Notes: generated by a model from the sequence alone, not told the origin. Positions 1 through 10,913 are shown, numbered from the stretch's first letter. The stretch is DNA of 64,000 nucleotides from Streptomyces collinus Tu 365 (GCF_000444875.1 NC_021985.1:5414170-5478169), one strand, 5' to 3'. Numbers and translations are program-made.

Positions 1-177
1 CTGTGCCACCGGCGGTCCCGTGCGGTCCCGCGGTGGTGTTGCCCTCGTACCCCTCGCTCACGTCCTGCCGCCCCTCGGTGACGTACGGTCAGACCCGGCA
101 GATGCTCCGGGAGTTGCTTGGAAGCGCCCTTGCGGAGGACGATCCTACGGTTGTGGACCGGGGGCGCATCAAGGGTC

Positions 178-885
178 TCATGAGGACACCTGCGCGGGTG
201 TACGGTCCCAGTCCTCGGGGAGTGACGGTACTCCCCAGGAGGGGTCCGGGCGCCAGTCCTCCCAGCCGTCCGCGAACGGTGCGCCCCACGCCTCGATCAC
301 CTCCACCGCGTCCCGGCCCGCCGCCCGCACCCGCCCGGCGGTCCGCTCGTCCATCAGCCCGTCCCGCCGGGCCTGCGCGAACTCGTCCTCGTCCAGCCAG
401 CGCCAACCGCGGTCCGGCTCGACCGCGATGTCCAGGAAGTAGTCCTCGGAGTCCACACCACCCTCCCAACGGGACAACGGCTGCTCAAGGTTGACGTACC
501 AGTTCCTGAACCGCCAGCCCGGGTCCCAGAACAACCACACCGACCAGGGCCGGCCCGGTCTGGCCAGTTTCAGCACCCCCGTGCCGAACCACCGGTCCCG
601 CTGCACCGTGCGCGGCGCGGTGTAGCGGGTCTCCAGCGGCTCCAGGTGCACGGCCCTGCCGTCGGCCAGCACCGGCTTCACGCACTCGGTGCCCGGCGCC
701 ATCCACACCGCGAGCAGTTCCGCGTCGTCCCGTACGACGGTGACGGGACGGGCGATGTGGAAGCGCGCCGAGGCGTTCTCCCGGTACCGCCACAGGATCC
801 GCGTCCCGGGGGCCCAGTACGCCGGGGGTCCCGGTTCCGGTGCCGGGGCCGGCACCGCTCGTCTCGTCGCTCCGTCGTCCGCCAT
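178..885 (-). CDS. DUF402 domain protein
   Basis: 235 aa protein. The part from about residue 120 to 175 reads like a DUF402 domain: an aromatic-rich stretch (WYVNLEQPL), then YFLDIAVEPD and WRWLDEDEF. DUF402 proteins include nucleoside di- and triphosphate phosphatases and RNA-cleavage-associated domains, so a phosphatase role is possible but unproven here. The N-terminal 20 residues are Pro/Ala-rich and look disordered. The gene stands alone next to fumC and is read in the same direction. The start at 885 is the only early ATG in frame. The preceding 177 bases hold nothing I can support. Confidence 0.75.
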   Translation of the reverse strand: MADDGATRRAVPAPAPEPGPPAYWAPGTRILWRYRENASARFHIARPVTVVRDDAELLAVWMAPGTECVKPVLADGRAVHLEPLETRYTAPRTVQRDRWFGTGVLKLARPGRPWSVWLFWDPGWRFRNWYVNLEQPLSRWEGGVDSEDYFLDIAVEPDRGWRWLDEDEFAQARRDGLMDERTAGRVRAAGRDAVEVIEAWGAPFADGWEDWRPDPSWGVPSLPEDWDRTPAQVSS

Positions 886-953
886 GGACAGATATTAGGT
901 GCCGTACGCACACGACGCTGCGGCACCCGTCACGAACCGCGCCCGGGCCGCCG

Positions 954-2357
954 TCACGGGCGGGTCATCCGCAGGACGTCCAGCGCCTCGTCGAGCTGCT
1001 CCAGGGTGAGGTCGCCGCGCTCCACGTACCCGCCCTCCAGAACCACGTCACGGATCGTCCTGCGCTCGGCCAGCGACTTCTTGGCGACCTTCGCGGCCTC
1101 CTCGTAGCCGATGTACTTGTTCAGCGGCGTCACCACCGAGGGCGACGACTCGGCGTACTCACGGGCCCGTTCGCGGTCGGCGGTGATGCCGTCGACGGTC
1201 CGGTCCGCCAGCAGCCGGGAGACGGACGCGAGCAGCCGGACGGACTCCAGCACGTTCTTGGCGATGACCGGGAGCATGACGTTCAGCTCGAAGTTCCCGG
1301 AGGCGCCGGCGGTGGCGATGGTGGCGTCGTTGCCGATCACCTGGGCGGCCACCATGAGCACCGCCTCGGGGATCACCGGGTTGACCTTGCCCGGCATGAT
1401 GGACGAGCCCGGCTGCAGATCGGGCAGCCGGATCTCGGCCAGCCCGGTGCGCGGCCCGGACGCCATCCACCGCAGGTCGTTGGCGATCTTCGTCAGGCCC
1501 ACCGCGATGGTCCTGAGCTGCCCGCTGGTCTCCACGATGCCGTCCCGGGCACCCTGGGCCTCGAAGTGGTCCCTGGCCTCGGTGAGCGGCAGCCCGGTCG
1601 TCCGCGCGACCTCCCGGATCACCGCGGCCGAGAACCCGGGCGGCGTGTTGATCCCGGTTCCCACGGCCGTCCCGCCCAGCGGCAGCTCGGCCAGCCGGGG
1701 CAGCGAGGCGCGCAGCCGCTCCACGCCGTGCCGCACCTGGGCCGCGTACCCGCCGAACTCCTGCCCCAGCGTCACCGGGGTGGCGTCCATCAGGTGCGTC
1801 CGCCCGGACTTCACCACGTCCGCGAACTCCTCCGCCTTGCGGCCGAGGGCGGCGGCGAGGTGCTCCAGCGCCGGGATCAGGTCGTGGGTGACGGCGGCGG
1901 TCGCGGCGATGTGGATGGACGAGGGGAAGACGTCGTTGGACGACTGGGAGGCGTTGACGTGGTCGTTGGGGTGCACGTCACGGCCGAGCCGCTCACCGGC
2001 GAGGGTCGCGACGACCTCGTTGGTGTTCATGTTGGACGAGGTCCCGGACCCGGTCTGGAACACGTCCACCGGGAAGTGCTCGTCCCACCTGCCCTCGGCG
2101 ACCTCCCCGGCCGCCTCCTGGATCGCCTCGGCGACGTCCTTGTCCAGCACGCCCAGCTCGGCGTTCACCTTCGCGGCGGCCGCCTTGATCCGGGCCAGGG
2201 CCTCGATGTGGGCCCGCTCCAGCCGCTGCCCGGACACCGGGAAGTTCTCGACGGCACGCTGCGTCTGCGCCCGCCACTTGGCATGGGCGGGCACCCGCAC
2301 CTCACCCATGGAGTCGTGCTCGATCCGGTACCCGGCGCCGGTCTGGTCGTCTGTCAT
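954..2357 (-). CDS. fumC: class II fumarate hydratase
   Basis: 467 aa enzyme of the class II fumarase/aspartase superfamily, converting fumarate to L-malate in the TCA cycle. Visible signatures are TGSGTSSNMN (substrate-binding region), SSNDVFPSS, the GRTHLMDATPV box and the signature loop GSSIMPGKVNPV that carries the catalytic serine. I chose the ATG at 2357 because a strong GGGAGG ribosome site sits 8 bases upstream; the frame stays open 17 codons further up without a better start. It is homotetrameric and iron-free in known members. A class I iron-sulfur fumarase lies 2.6 kb away, so the organism has both types. Confidence 0.96.
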   Translation of the reverse strand: MTDDQTGAGYRIEHDSMGEVRVPAHAKWRAQTQRAVENFPVSGQRLERAHIEALARIKAAAAKVNAELGVLDKDVAEAIQEAAGEVAEGRWDEHFPVDVFQTGSGTSSNMNTNEVVATLAGERLGRDVHPNDHVNASQSSNDVFPSSIHIAATAAVTHDLIPALEHLAAALGRKAEEFADVVKSGRTHLMDATPVTLGQEFGGYAAQVRHGVERLRASLPRLAELPLGGTAVGTGINTPPGFSAAVIREVARTTGLPLTEARDHFEAQGARDGIVETSGQLRTIAVGLTKIANDLRWMASGPRTGLAEIRLPDLQPGSSIMPGKVNPVIPEAVLMVAAQVIGNDATIATAGASGNFELNVMLPVIAKNVLESVRLLASVSRLLADRTVDGITADRERAREYAESSPSVVTPLNKYIGYEEAAKVAKKSLAERRTIRDVVLEGGYVERGDLTLEQLDEALDVLRMTRP

Positions 2358-2574
2358 CTGCGACACCTCCCTGAAGGACAGCATCGCCGAGGCCCCGGCT
2401 GTTCCCACGACAGGCGGACGCGCGAGTCGGACGGTGGGAAGTCCTGACGTGCAGTCACCTCGACGGCGCTTCGGGGCGGTTCGACGGCCCCTGGGGTGGC
2501 GCGGCGGTGCCTCCGGGCCGCTCGACGGCCGCTCAGGGTGGCTCGGCGGTGCCTTACGACGGCTCGACGGCCGT

Positions 2575-3173
2575 TCAGGACGCTTCGGGGCGGTGGGCGA
2601 GGAAGAACGCCTGCCGGCCCTGCCGCGGCCGCTCGTGCGCGTCGGGCTCGCGGACCAGCCGCGCGTCCGCGACGAGGGTGGCCTCGCCCATCAGTCCCGC
2701 GACCAGCTCGGGGGGGGGCGTCCAGTAGACGTCGAGCGAGCCCCTCGTGACCGTACGCCCGCTCCAGGTGCCGGTGCCGTTCCCCGGCCTTGAAGGCGAG
2801 GAGCAGGTGACCGCCCGCGGCCAGCACCCGGCGGCACTCGGCGAATACGGTCGGCAACGACTCCGGCGGGGTGTGCACGGTCGAGTACCAGGCGACGATC
2901 CCGCCGAGCGTCCCGCTCTCCAGGCCGAGGGCGGTCATCGACCCCACGCCGAACCGGAGACCCGGGTGCGTCCGGCGGGCCACCGCGATTATCTCGGGGG
3001 AGAGGTCGACGCCGAACACGTCCACCCCGAGCGCGTGCAGGTGTGACGCGCCCAGGACCGCACCCGAGGTCGGCGACCGGGCCGCCACCCGGTGCCCGCA
3101 CGAGCTTCTCGTAGGCGACGGCGACGGTGTCGTAGGCGGCACGGACCGCACGCAGACGGTCGGCTTCGGTCAT
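2575..3173 (-). pseudogene. SAM-dependent methyltransferase, two frameshifts
   Basis: The gene begins correctly at 3173 (MTEADRLRAVRAAYDTVA) and carries the SAM-binding motif VADLGCGPGRV, then changes frame near 3060-3075. There the expected HLHALGVDVFGVDLSPE continues in a second frame through GGHLLLAFKAGERH. Near 2740-2750 it shifts again into a third frame that reads SLDVYW, then ELVAGLMGEATLVADARLV, and ends at a TGA at 2575. A run of nine G lies at 2710-2718, close to the second shift. All three pieces together make a class I methyltransferase of about 200 aa. The shifts may be real decay or assembly errors. Confidence 0.75.
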
Positions 3174-3309
3174 GGACGAGGGCCCTGGTCCCGGTCTGTT
3201 CCATTCGGGGCGCGGACCGGGATCGACGTGAAGGTCGTTCGAGAAGTGAGGTTTCGAAAAGATTCAATCGACTTATTCAGCGCGCGGGAATCATTCGTAC
3301 CCTGCAGGC

Positions 3310-4878
3310 ATGATCAAGCACCCGAGGGTTCTGGGCACCGTCCGGCTCTCGATCCTCAAGGACGACACCACCAGTCCCGAGAAACAGAGGCACGCTGTCG
3401 AGCACTGGGCCTCAGGGCCGGCTGTCGACGGACGTATGGTCGGCTTCGCGGAGGACCTGGACGTGTCCGGTGCCCTGCACCCCTTCAAGCGGCCCGGTCT
3501 CGGGCCGTGGTTCTTGGAGCGGGCGGACGACTGGGATGTGCTGGCGGTATGGAAGCTGGACCGGCTCAGCCGAAAGGCCGGCCACTTCGCCGAGGTCCTC
3601 GAGTGGTGCCAGAAGCGCGGAAAGACCATCGTGTCCGTGACCGAGGGGATCGACATGGGCACCCCCATGGGCAAGATGTTCGCGCAGATCATCGCTGCCT
3701 TCGCCGAGGGCGAGCTGGACACCATCCGGGCGCGTGCGCTCTCGGGCTCTCGGGCTCGCAAGGCAAAGGGAGTGTGGATCGGAGGAGTCGAGCCGTTCGG
3801 GTACCGCTTCGAGCGGCAGGAGTGCGGCGGGAAGAAGCTCGCCCAAGACCCCGACTACGGGGCTCTGTTCCAGGAGATCGTCGAACGTCTGAAGGGCGAC
3901 TGGTCGAGCTACAAGATCGCGGTCGATCTGAACAAGCGGGGTGTGCCGACCTGGAGGGACCACCTGCGCATCGTGAAGGGCGAGAAGCCGCGGGGTATCG
4001 AGTGGACGAGCAACGCCGTGCGAGTCGTCGTCATGAACCCGACGGTGGCCGGGATCTACACGTACAAGGGTGAGAACGTCGTCGACGAGAACGGCGAGCA
4101 TGTCAGCATCACGGACCAGCCACTCATGGATTATGCCGAGTGGGCGGGTTTGGTCGCATCGCTCAAGAGCGACCGACCTGTTCGGCGGGCCACACCGTCG
4201 CGCTCGATGCTCGGGGGTGTCGCCGTGTGCCTGGAATGCGGCTCTCGCATGTCGTCCAACAAGAAAACGAAGCCGGACGGCCGAGTGCACCATTACTACG
4301 GGTGCAACGCGGTCAACACGGGAACATGCGACAAGCCTGGACGCATCCGCAGGGACGACCTGGACCAAGCAGTGGGCGTCTTCGTGGAGACCGTACTCGG
4401 CCCGTTGCCCGTCATGGAACGCGTGGGGAACGCGATCTCCCAGACCAAGGTAGAACTCGCTGAGGCCGAAGAGGTCCTCGACCGCTTGGAAGCCGACTAC
4501 CTGGCCGGCCGCTTCAAGACGGATGTCCAGGTCGAGCGGTACTGGGGGCAGCACGAGTTCCAGTCCGCGAAGGTCGAGAGACTGCGGGCAGAGATCAAGG
4601 CCGCCGAGGACGCCCCCGGGTGGATCACCACGGGGCGCACCAACGCCGAGGAATGGGCCGCGAAGGATGACGAGCAGAAGCGAGTCTTCCTGCGGCGTCA
4701 CGGGATCACGGTCCACGTCGGCCCGACGGAGGACGGTAACCGCAGGGTGGTTGTGAAGATGCCCGAAGTGGCAGAGATCCCCGAAGCGGTCGGTCTGCAC
4801 GCTCCCGAGGGGTACCGGCGGGTGGAGCGGGAAGCGGAATACATTCTCCCTCGTCAGAGGGCTTACAAGCGGAAGTAG
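3310..4878 (+). CDS. large serine recombinase (site-specific integrase)
   Basis: 522 aa. The N-terminal resolvase domain (about 1-150) has the catalytic serine at residue 14 in VRLSILKDD, followed by SPEKQ and the WKLDRLSRK helix. A recombinase domain follows (GVEPFGYRF), then a zinc ribbon with CLECGS and a later YGCNAVNTGTC, and a coiled-coil-like stretch around residues 375-425. This is the layout of phage and ICE large serine integrases, which act on short att sites. No other phage or conjugation gene lies nearby, so it looks like a solitary remnant between two fumarase genes. Upstream DNA is relatively AT-rich. TACCCT at 3299-3304 ends only 6 bases before the ATG, so the transcript may be leaderless. 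I could not find att repeats by eye. Confidence 0.93.
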   Translation: MIKHPRVLGTVRLSILKDDTTSPEKQRHAVEHWASGPAVDGRMVGFAEDLDVSGALHPFKRPGLGPWFLERADDWDVLAVWKLDRLSRKAGHFAEVLEWCQKRGKTIVSVTEGIDMGTPMGKMFAQIIAAFAEGELDTIRARALSGSRARKAKGVWIGGVEPFGYRFERQECGGKKLAQDPDYGALFQEIVERLKGDWSSYKIAVDLNKRGVPTWRDHLRIVKGEKPRGIEWTSNAVRVVVMNPTVAGIYTYKGENVVDENGEHVSITDQPLMDYAEWAGLVASLKSDRPVRRATPSRSMLGGVAVCLECGSRMSSNKKTKPDGRVHHYYGCNAVNTGTCDKPGRIRRDDLDQAVGVFVETVLGPLPVMERVGNAISQTKVELAEAEEVLDRLEADYLAGRFKTDVQVERYWGQHEFQSAKVERLRAEIKAAEDAPGWITTGRTNAEEWAAKDDEQKRVFLRRHGITVHVGPTEDGNRRVVVKMPEVAEIPEAVGLHAPEGYRRVEREAEYILPRQRAYKRK

Positions 4879-4896
4879 CCACCGTCGAAAACGGAG

Positions 4897-4929
4897 CTCG
4901 CCCCTGTCGGTCGGACCGGCAGGGGCGAG
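4897..4929. terminator. hairpin between convergent recombinase and fumarase genes
   Basis: An inverted repeat with arms CTCGCCCCTG and CAGGGGCGAG, extended inward by a few imperfect pairs, lies just after the recombinase stop and before the end of the opposing fumarase gene. Its position suits a bidirectional terminator. There is no U-tract, which is usual in high-GC actinomycetes. Confidence 0.7.
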
Positions 4930-4950
4930 GGAAGCGCTCAGAGGCTCAGG

Positions 4951-6615
<1,665 letters not shown>

Positions 6616-6864
6616 CTCAGCCCATTCCTCACTCTGACGGACGGCTGCCCGTCGACGTCGGCGGGCCTCACCAGCCTAGAACCTGCCGTCGGCGCGGAAC
6701 CTGTGAGGTAAGGCTCAGTTCCGGACGCATCGGGAACCGGGGGCGGGAAGGGGTGGGCCGGGGCGCGGGCCGGGGCGGCGGTGCGTGGCGGAAACGCGTG
6801 GTGGGGACACGCGGGTCGGCCGGACCCCTAGTCGCGATCTATCGCGTTTCGGTAAGCTGCCGTC

Positions 6865-7566
6865 GTGGACCTTCACAAGCACGCCCCAGCCCAGGACACG
6901 GCACCGCGTCTCGCCGAGCTGCGCGCCTCCGACGCCGACCGCGACCGCGTCGCCGACATCCTCCGCGAGGCCCTGGCCGAGGGCCGGCTGACCGCCGACG
7001 AGCACGCCGAGCGGATCGAGGCGGTGCTGCACGCCAAGACGGTCGGCGAGCTGGAGGTCTTCATCCGCGACCTGCCCGCGGCCCACCAGCGGGCCGCCGC
7101 CCCCGCGTACACCCCGGTGCCGCCCCGGCCCACGCCCGGCGCCGTCCCGGCCGAGGCCGACGCGAACGTGGTGGCCGTGCTCAGCGCGGCCTCGCGCCGG
7201 GGCCGCTGGCGCGCGGGGCGCCGGCTGCACGCCTACGCGGTGTTCGGCAGCGTCGAGATCGACCTCAGCGAGGCGATCTTCGAGTACCAGCAGGTGGTGA
7301 TCAAGGCGGTCTCGGTCTTCGGGGACGTGCAGATCCGGGTCCCGGAGAACGTGTCGCTGCGCGGCACCGGCGGCGGGGTGCTGGGCAACTTCGAGGTGGA
7401 CACGCTGGACTCGGTCGAGTCCGACGCGCCGGTGGTCTACGTCGACGGGTGGGCCGTGCTGGGCAACGTCGAGGCGCGTCCCCGGCGCGGCACGCGGGTG
7501 GCGGACATCCTCGACCGGGTCCAGGACAAGGTCGACCGGAAGCTGCGCAAACACCTGGGACGTTGA
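6865..7566 (+). CDS. DUF1707 (SHOCT-like) domain protein
   Basis: 233 aa from a GTG start at 6865. Residues about 13-65 match the DUF1707 pattern: LRASDADRDRVADILREALAEGRLTADEHAERI, with the E/D-R-I helix. The C-terminal half (GSVEIDLSEAIF, VSVFGDVQIRVPENV, GGGVLGNFEV) is a beta-rich domain like the cell-wall-active-antibiotic-response/LiaF C-terminal domain. These proteins are common in Streptomyces and may sense envelope stress, but no function is established. GGTAAGCT lies about 7-14 bases before the start codon and may be a -10 element of a leaderless transcript. Confidence 0.8.
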   Translation: MDLHKHAPAQDTAPRLAELRASDADRDRVADILREALAEGRLTADEHAERIEAVLHAKTVGELEVFIRDLPAAHQRAAAPAYTPVPPRPTPGAVPAEADANVVAVLSAASRRGRWRAGRRLHAYAVFGSVEIDLSEAIFEYQQVVIKAVSVFGDVQIRVPENVSLRGTGGGVLGNFEVDTLDSVESDAPVVYVDGWAVLGNVEARPRRGTRVADILDRVQDKVDRKLRKHLGR

Positions 7567-7740
7567 CGGTCGCGAATCGGCCGGTGGCCGTGCGGGCCGC
7601 GCCCGGCGGTCGCGAGCGAGCGGGGGCGTGAACAAGCCGCCGCGCGCCTGCGGTTGGGAACGCAGTGCATAGGCGCGCGCACAGCGGGTAGGCCTTGCTG
7701 CATCGTCGCTCACTCGCGAAGCCGTCGTCAGGAGTAGACC

Positions 7741-8115
7741 GTGCTGCAACCGCCGCATTCGTCCCTGCAGGTCGCTGCCGTTCCGGCCCAGCGGGTGCCA
7801 GCGCGCGGCCGTGACCAAGACGCGCCCTGGCACACCGAGGCGGTGTGCCGGCGTGACGAGGCCGGCCTGTTCTTCGCTCCGTCGAAGGAACCGACGGCGG
7901 CCCGGCTGTCGCGCGAGGAGGCGGCCAAGCGCGTGTGCGCGCGCTGCCCCGTGATGGTGGAGTGCCGCGAGCACGCCCTGCTGCAGCCCGAGCCCTACGG
8001 GGTCTGGGGCGGTCTGACGGCGGCGGAGCGCCGGGTGGTCCTGGCGCGGCGGCGCAGGCGCGAGGTGGAGCTGAAGAAGGCGGCGCGGGCGACGGCGAAC
8101 CGCATAGCCGGCTGA
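7741..8115 (+). CDS. WhiB-family iron-sulfur transcription factor
   Basis: 124 aa from a GTG start. All WhiB hallmarks are visible: four cysteines in the order VCRRDE then VCARCPVMVEC for the 4Fe-4S cluster, the GVWGG beta-turn, and the basic tail RRRRREVELKK for DNA contact. WhiB-like proteins usually act by binding the primary sigma factor region 4. Its place between the DUF1707 gene and glpX matches, from memory, wblI (SCO5046) of S. coelicolor. I leave the symbol blank because that rests on synteny. The start is uncertain: the first 25 residues are not conserved. Confidence 0.93.
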   Translation: MLQPPHSSLQVAAVPAQRVPARGRDQDAPWHTEAVCRRDEAGLFFAPSKEPTAARLSREEAAKRVCARCPVMVECREHALLQPEPYGVWGGLTAAERRVVLARRRRREVELKKAARATANRIAG

Positions 8116-8121
8116 ACACGA

Positions 8122-8157
8122 CGAGGGGCGCCCTCCCCGCACGGAGGGCGCCCCTCG
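8122..8157. terminator. strong hairpin between whiB-like gene and glpX
   Basis: Near-perfect inverted repeat: arm CGAGGGGCGCCCTCC, short loop, and its complement GGAGGGCGCCCCTCG. It sits between two convergent genes and can serve both. Confidence 0.85.
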
Positions 8158-8200
8158 GTCCTGCCGGGCCCGGCCCGGGGTCGGGTCCGGGTCCGGGGCG

Positions 8201-9235
8201 CTACTTGGCCCGGTCGAAGTCGATCGCGCTGTAGGCCCGCAGCTTGCTCAGGCGGTGCTCGGAGTCGATCCGCCGTACCGTGCCGGACTTCGAGCGCATC
8301 ACGATCGAGTCGGTGGTGGCGGTCTCGGACCGGTAGCGGACCCCGCGCATCAGCTCGCCGTCCGTGATGCCGGTGGCGACGAAGAACACGTTCTCGCCGG
8401 TGACCAGGTCCTCCGTGGTCAGGACCTTGTCCAGGTCGTGACCGGCGTCGACGGCGCGGGCGCGCTCCTCCTCGTCCTTCGGCCAGAGCTTGCCCTGGAT
8501 GGTGCCGCCGAGGCACTTGACCGCGCAGGCCGAGATGATGCCCTCGGGGGTGCCGCCGACGCCGAGCAGCAGGTCGATGCCGGTGCCCTCGCGCAGCGCC
8601 AGGATGGAGCCGGCGACGTCGCCGTCGGAGATCAGTTTGATGCGGGCGCCGGTCTCCCGGATCTCCTTGATGATGCCCTCGTGGCGGGGGCGGTCGAGGA
8701 TGACGACCGTGACGTCCTCGGGCGTGCGGCGCTTGGCCTTGGCGACCCGGCGGATGTTGACCGACACCGGGGCGTTGATGTCGACGAAGTCCGCGGCCTC
8801 GGGGCCGGTGACCAGCTTGTCCATGTAGAACACGGCGGACGGGTCGAACATGGCGCCGCGCTCGGCGGCGGCCAGGACGGCGATGGCGTTGGGCATGCCC
8901 TTGGCGGTCAGGGTGGTGCCGTCGATCGGGTCGACGGCGATGTCCACCTCGGGACCGGTGCCGTCGCCCACCTGCTCTCCGTTGAAGAGCATCGGGGCCT
9001 CGTCCTTCTCGCCCTCGCCGATGACGACGACGCCGTTCATCGAGACGGTGGAGACGAGGGTCCGCATGGCGCGCACGGCGGCGCCGTCGGCGCCGTTCTT
9101 GTCGCCGCGGCCGACCCAGCGGCCCGCGGCCATCGCCGCGGCTTCGGTCACCCGGACGAGTTCCAGAGCGAGGTTGCGATCGGGGGCCTCGGAGGGGACG
9201 TCAAGCTCGGACGGCAAGTGATGATGCTCGGTCAT
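8201..9235 (-). CDS. glpX: class II fructose-1,6-bisphosphatase
   Basis: 344 aa, full length for the GlpX family. It hydrolyses fructose-1,6-bisphosphate in gluconeogenesis. Visible motifs are GEGEKDEAPML and the metal-binding VDPIDGTTL, followed by the GIDLLLGVGGTPEGI loop and SDGDVAGS. Actinobacteria usually rely on GlpX as their only FBPase. The gene is monocistronic and divergent from the DUF4245 gene. Confidence 0.95.
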   Translation of the reverse strand: MTEHHHLPSELDVPSEAPDRNLALELVRVTEAAAMAAGRWVGRGDKNGADGAAVRAMRTLVSTVSMNGVVVIGEGEKDEAPMLFNGEQVGDGTGPEVDIAVDPIDGTTLTAKGMPNAIAVLAAAERGAMFDPSAVFYMDKLVTGPEAADFVDINAPVSVNIRRVAKAKRRTPEDVTVVILDRPRHEGIIKEIRETGARIKLISDGDVAGSILALREGTGIDLLLGVGGTPEGIISACAVKCLGGTIQGKLWPKDEEERARAVDAGHDLDKVLTTEDLVTGENVFFVATGITDGELMRGVRYRSETATTDSIVMRSKSGTVRRIDSEHRLSKLRAYSAIDFDRAK

Positions 9236-9362
9236 CGGAGCGCACCTTTCTGATACGACGACGGCCGGATGAGGGTGTTGAGGCCGACTCTATCGCTGGG
9301 CAGGCAAAATGAGCAGGGGACCCCACGGATGAGCGCTCCGTGCACCTGCGACCATAGAGGGC

Positions 9363-9887
9363 GTGGCAGGTTCGAACGGCAGGCAGAAGACGGTCCGGGA
9401 CATGATCCTTTCCCTGGCCCTCATCGGGTTGGCGGCGGGGTTCATCTATCTCCTCGTCCCGCACGACGATCACGCTCCCGACATCAAGCGGGTCGACTAC
9501 CGGGTCGAGCTGCTCACGGCACGGCGTGCCGCGAGTTATCCGGTGGTGGCACCGGAAGGTCTGCCGAGTACCTGGAAGGCGACCTCCGTACGCTTCCAGG
9601 GCGAGGAGTCCGACCGCTGGCACCTGGGCTTCCAGGATCCCGAGGGGCAGTACGTGCAGGTCGAGCAGTCCGCTCAGAAGCGGTCCGACTTCATCGACCA
9701 GGCCAGCCAGGGCGGCTCGGGCACCGGGCGGACCGAGCGGATCGGCGGCCGCACCTGGACGCGCTACACCGGCGGCCGGTACGACGCGCTGGTGCTGGAG
9801 GGCACCAAGGGTTCCACGACGGTGGTGGCGGGGACCGCCTCCTTCGACCGGCTGACGCAGATGGCGGCCGCGCTGAAGACGGGCTGA
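9363..9887 (+). CDS. DUF4245 single-pass membrane protein
   Basis: 174 aa from a GTG at 9363. One transmembrane helix near the N-terminus (MILSLALIGLAAGFIYLLV, residues about 15-33) is followed by an exported domain of about 135 residues containing LPSTWKATSVRF and WHLGFQDPEGQYVQVEQS. This arrangement matches DUF4245, a conserved actinobacterial family of unknown function that is usually adjacent to glpX. No catalytic motif can be seen. Confidence 0.85.
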   Translation: MAGSNGRQKTVRDMILSLALIGLAAGFIYLLVPHDDHAPDIKRVDYRVELLTARRAASYPVVAPEGLPSTWKATSVRFQGEESDRWHLGFQDPEGQYVQVEQSAQKRSDFIDQASQGGSGTGRTERIGGRTWTRYTGGRYDALVLEGTKGSTTVVAGTASFDRLTQMAAALKTG

Positions 9888-9899
9888 CGCCCGCGGACG

Positions 9900-9940
9900 A
9901 CGTGAAGAGGCCCCCGGCGATGCCGGGGGCCTCTTCACGT
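9900..9940. terminator. very strong bidirectional hairpin
   Basis: Perfect inverted repeat of about 19 bp per arm (ACGTGAAGAGGCCCCCGGC and complement) around a 3-base loop, between the convergent DUF4245 and nitroreductase genes. It is the clearest terminator in the window. Confidence 0.92.
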
Positions 9941-9952
9941 GCGTGGGGCGGC

Positions 9953-10543
9953 TCAGACGGTCGTGACGACGTCGTCGTAGGCCAGGCGCGGGGAGCGCGG
10001 GTGCCAGGCGTCCGGGCCCGGGCGGCCGATGTTGACGACCATCAGCGGGGTGTGGTCGTCGTCCAGGAACTCCTTCTGGACGCCGGCGAAGTCGAGACCG
10101 GTCATGGGGCCCGCGGCGAGGCCGGCGGCGCGGACGCCGATGATGAAGTACGCGGCCTGGAGGGCGGCGTTCATGCCGGCGGCGCTCTCCCGGACCGGGC
10201 GCTCGGAGAAGAAGAGGTCCTTGGCGGCCGGGAAGTGCGGGAGCAGGGTGGGCAGCTCCTCGTGGAACTCGTTGTCCGCGGAGAGGATCGCGACCAGCGG
10301 GGCGGTGGCGGTCTTGGGCCGGTTGCCCTCGGCCATGTGCCGCACCAGGCGCTCGCGGGCCTCGGGGGAGCGGACCAGGGTGATGCGCAGCGGCGACTGG
10401 TTGAAGGCGGTCGGGCCGTACTTGACCAGGTCGTAGATCGCCTGGACCTGCTCGTCGGTCACCGGCTCGTCGGTGAAGGTGTTCGCGGTGCGGGCCTCGC
10501 GGAACAGCAGGTCCTGGGCGGTGGGGTCAAGAACGAGAGACAT
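9953..10543 (-). CDS. nitroreductase family protein, RutE/malonic semialdehyde reductase-like
   Basis: 196 aa FMN-dependent nitroreductase-fold protein. RxxNTFTDEPV near residue 18, KYGPTAFNQSPLRI and the C-terminal NIGRPGPDAWHPRSPRL fit the RutE/HadB subgroup, whose members reduce malonic semialdehyde or nitro and quinone compounds. The physiological substrate cannot be told from sequence. It is probably a single-gene transcript ending at the strong hairpin at 9900-9940. Confidence 0.85.
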   Translation of the reverse strand: MSLVLDPTAQDLLFREARTANTFTDEPVTDEQVQAIYDLVKYGPTAFNQSPLRITLVRSPEARERLVRHMAEGNRPKTATAPLVAILSADNEFHEELPTLLPHFPAAKDLFFSERPVRESAAGMNAALQAAYFIIGVRAAGLAAGPMTGLDFAGVQKEFLDDDHTPLMVVNIGRPGPDAWHPRSPRLAYDDVVTTV

Positions 10544-10678
10544 GCGGGGACTTCCTCGTACGCACGGTGGGTCCGGGCAGCGCCGGACCGGCTTACGGCG
10601 ACGACCTTACGGGAAAGATGTTCAACCTTCAACAAATGCCCTTCCGTGGCGGCGCACTCCCCGCTCCCGCTCCCGTGC

Positions 10679-10903
10679 TCACTCCCCCTTCTCGCCGGAC
10701 TCCTCCTCGGCGAGAGCCGCGTCGAGGCGGGCCCGGGCACCCTCCAGCCACCGCCGGCACACCTTGGCGAGCTCCTCGCCGCGCTCCCACAGCGCCAGGG
10801 ACTCCTCCAGCGTCGTACCGCCGGCCTCGAGGCGCCGCACGACCTCGATCAGCTCGTCCCGCGCCTGCTCGTACGAGAGCGCCTCATCCACCTTGCTGGT
10901 CAT
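10679..10903 (-). CDS. xseB: exodeoxyribonuclease VII small subunit
   Basis: 74 aa from the ATG at 10903 (MTSKVDEALSYEQARDEL). The helical motif LEAGGTTLEESLALWERGEELAKVC is diagnostic of XseB. The small subunit binds XseA to form the ATP-independent single-strand exonuclease. It lies 10 bp after xseA in the same direction, so the two are co-transcribed. The frame is open 14 codons further upstream, overlapping xseA, but family length favours the shorter form. Confidence 0.93.
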   Translation of the reverse strand: MTSKVDEALSYEQARDELIEVVRRLEAGGTTLEESLALWERGEELAKVCRRWLEGARARLDAALAEEESGEKGE

Positions 10904-10913
10904 TCGTCCCACC

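Noticed and set aside
1..177. Plus-strand frame at the left end
   Set aside because: Pro/Arg-rich translation overlapping the DUF402 gene; no start signal or family features.
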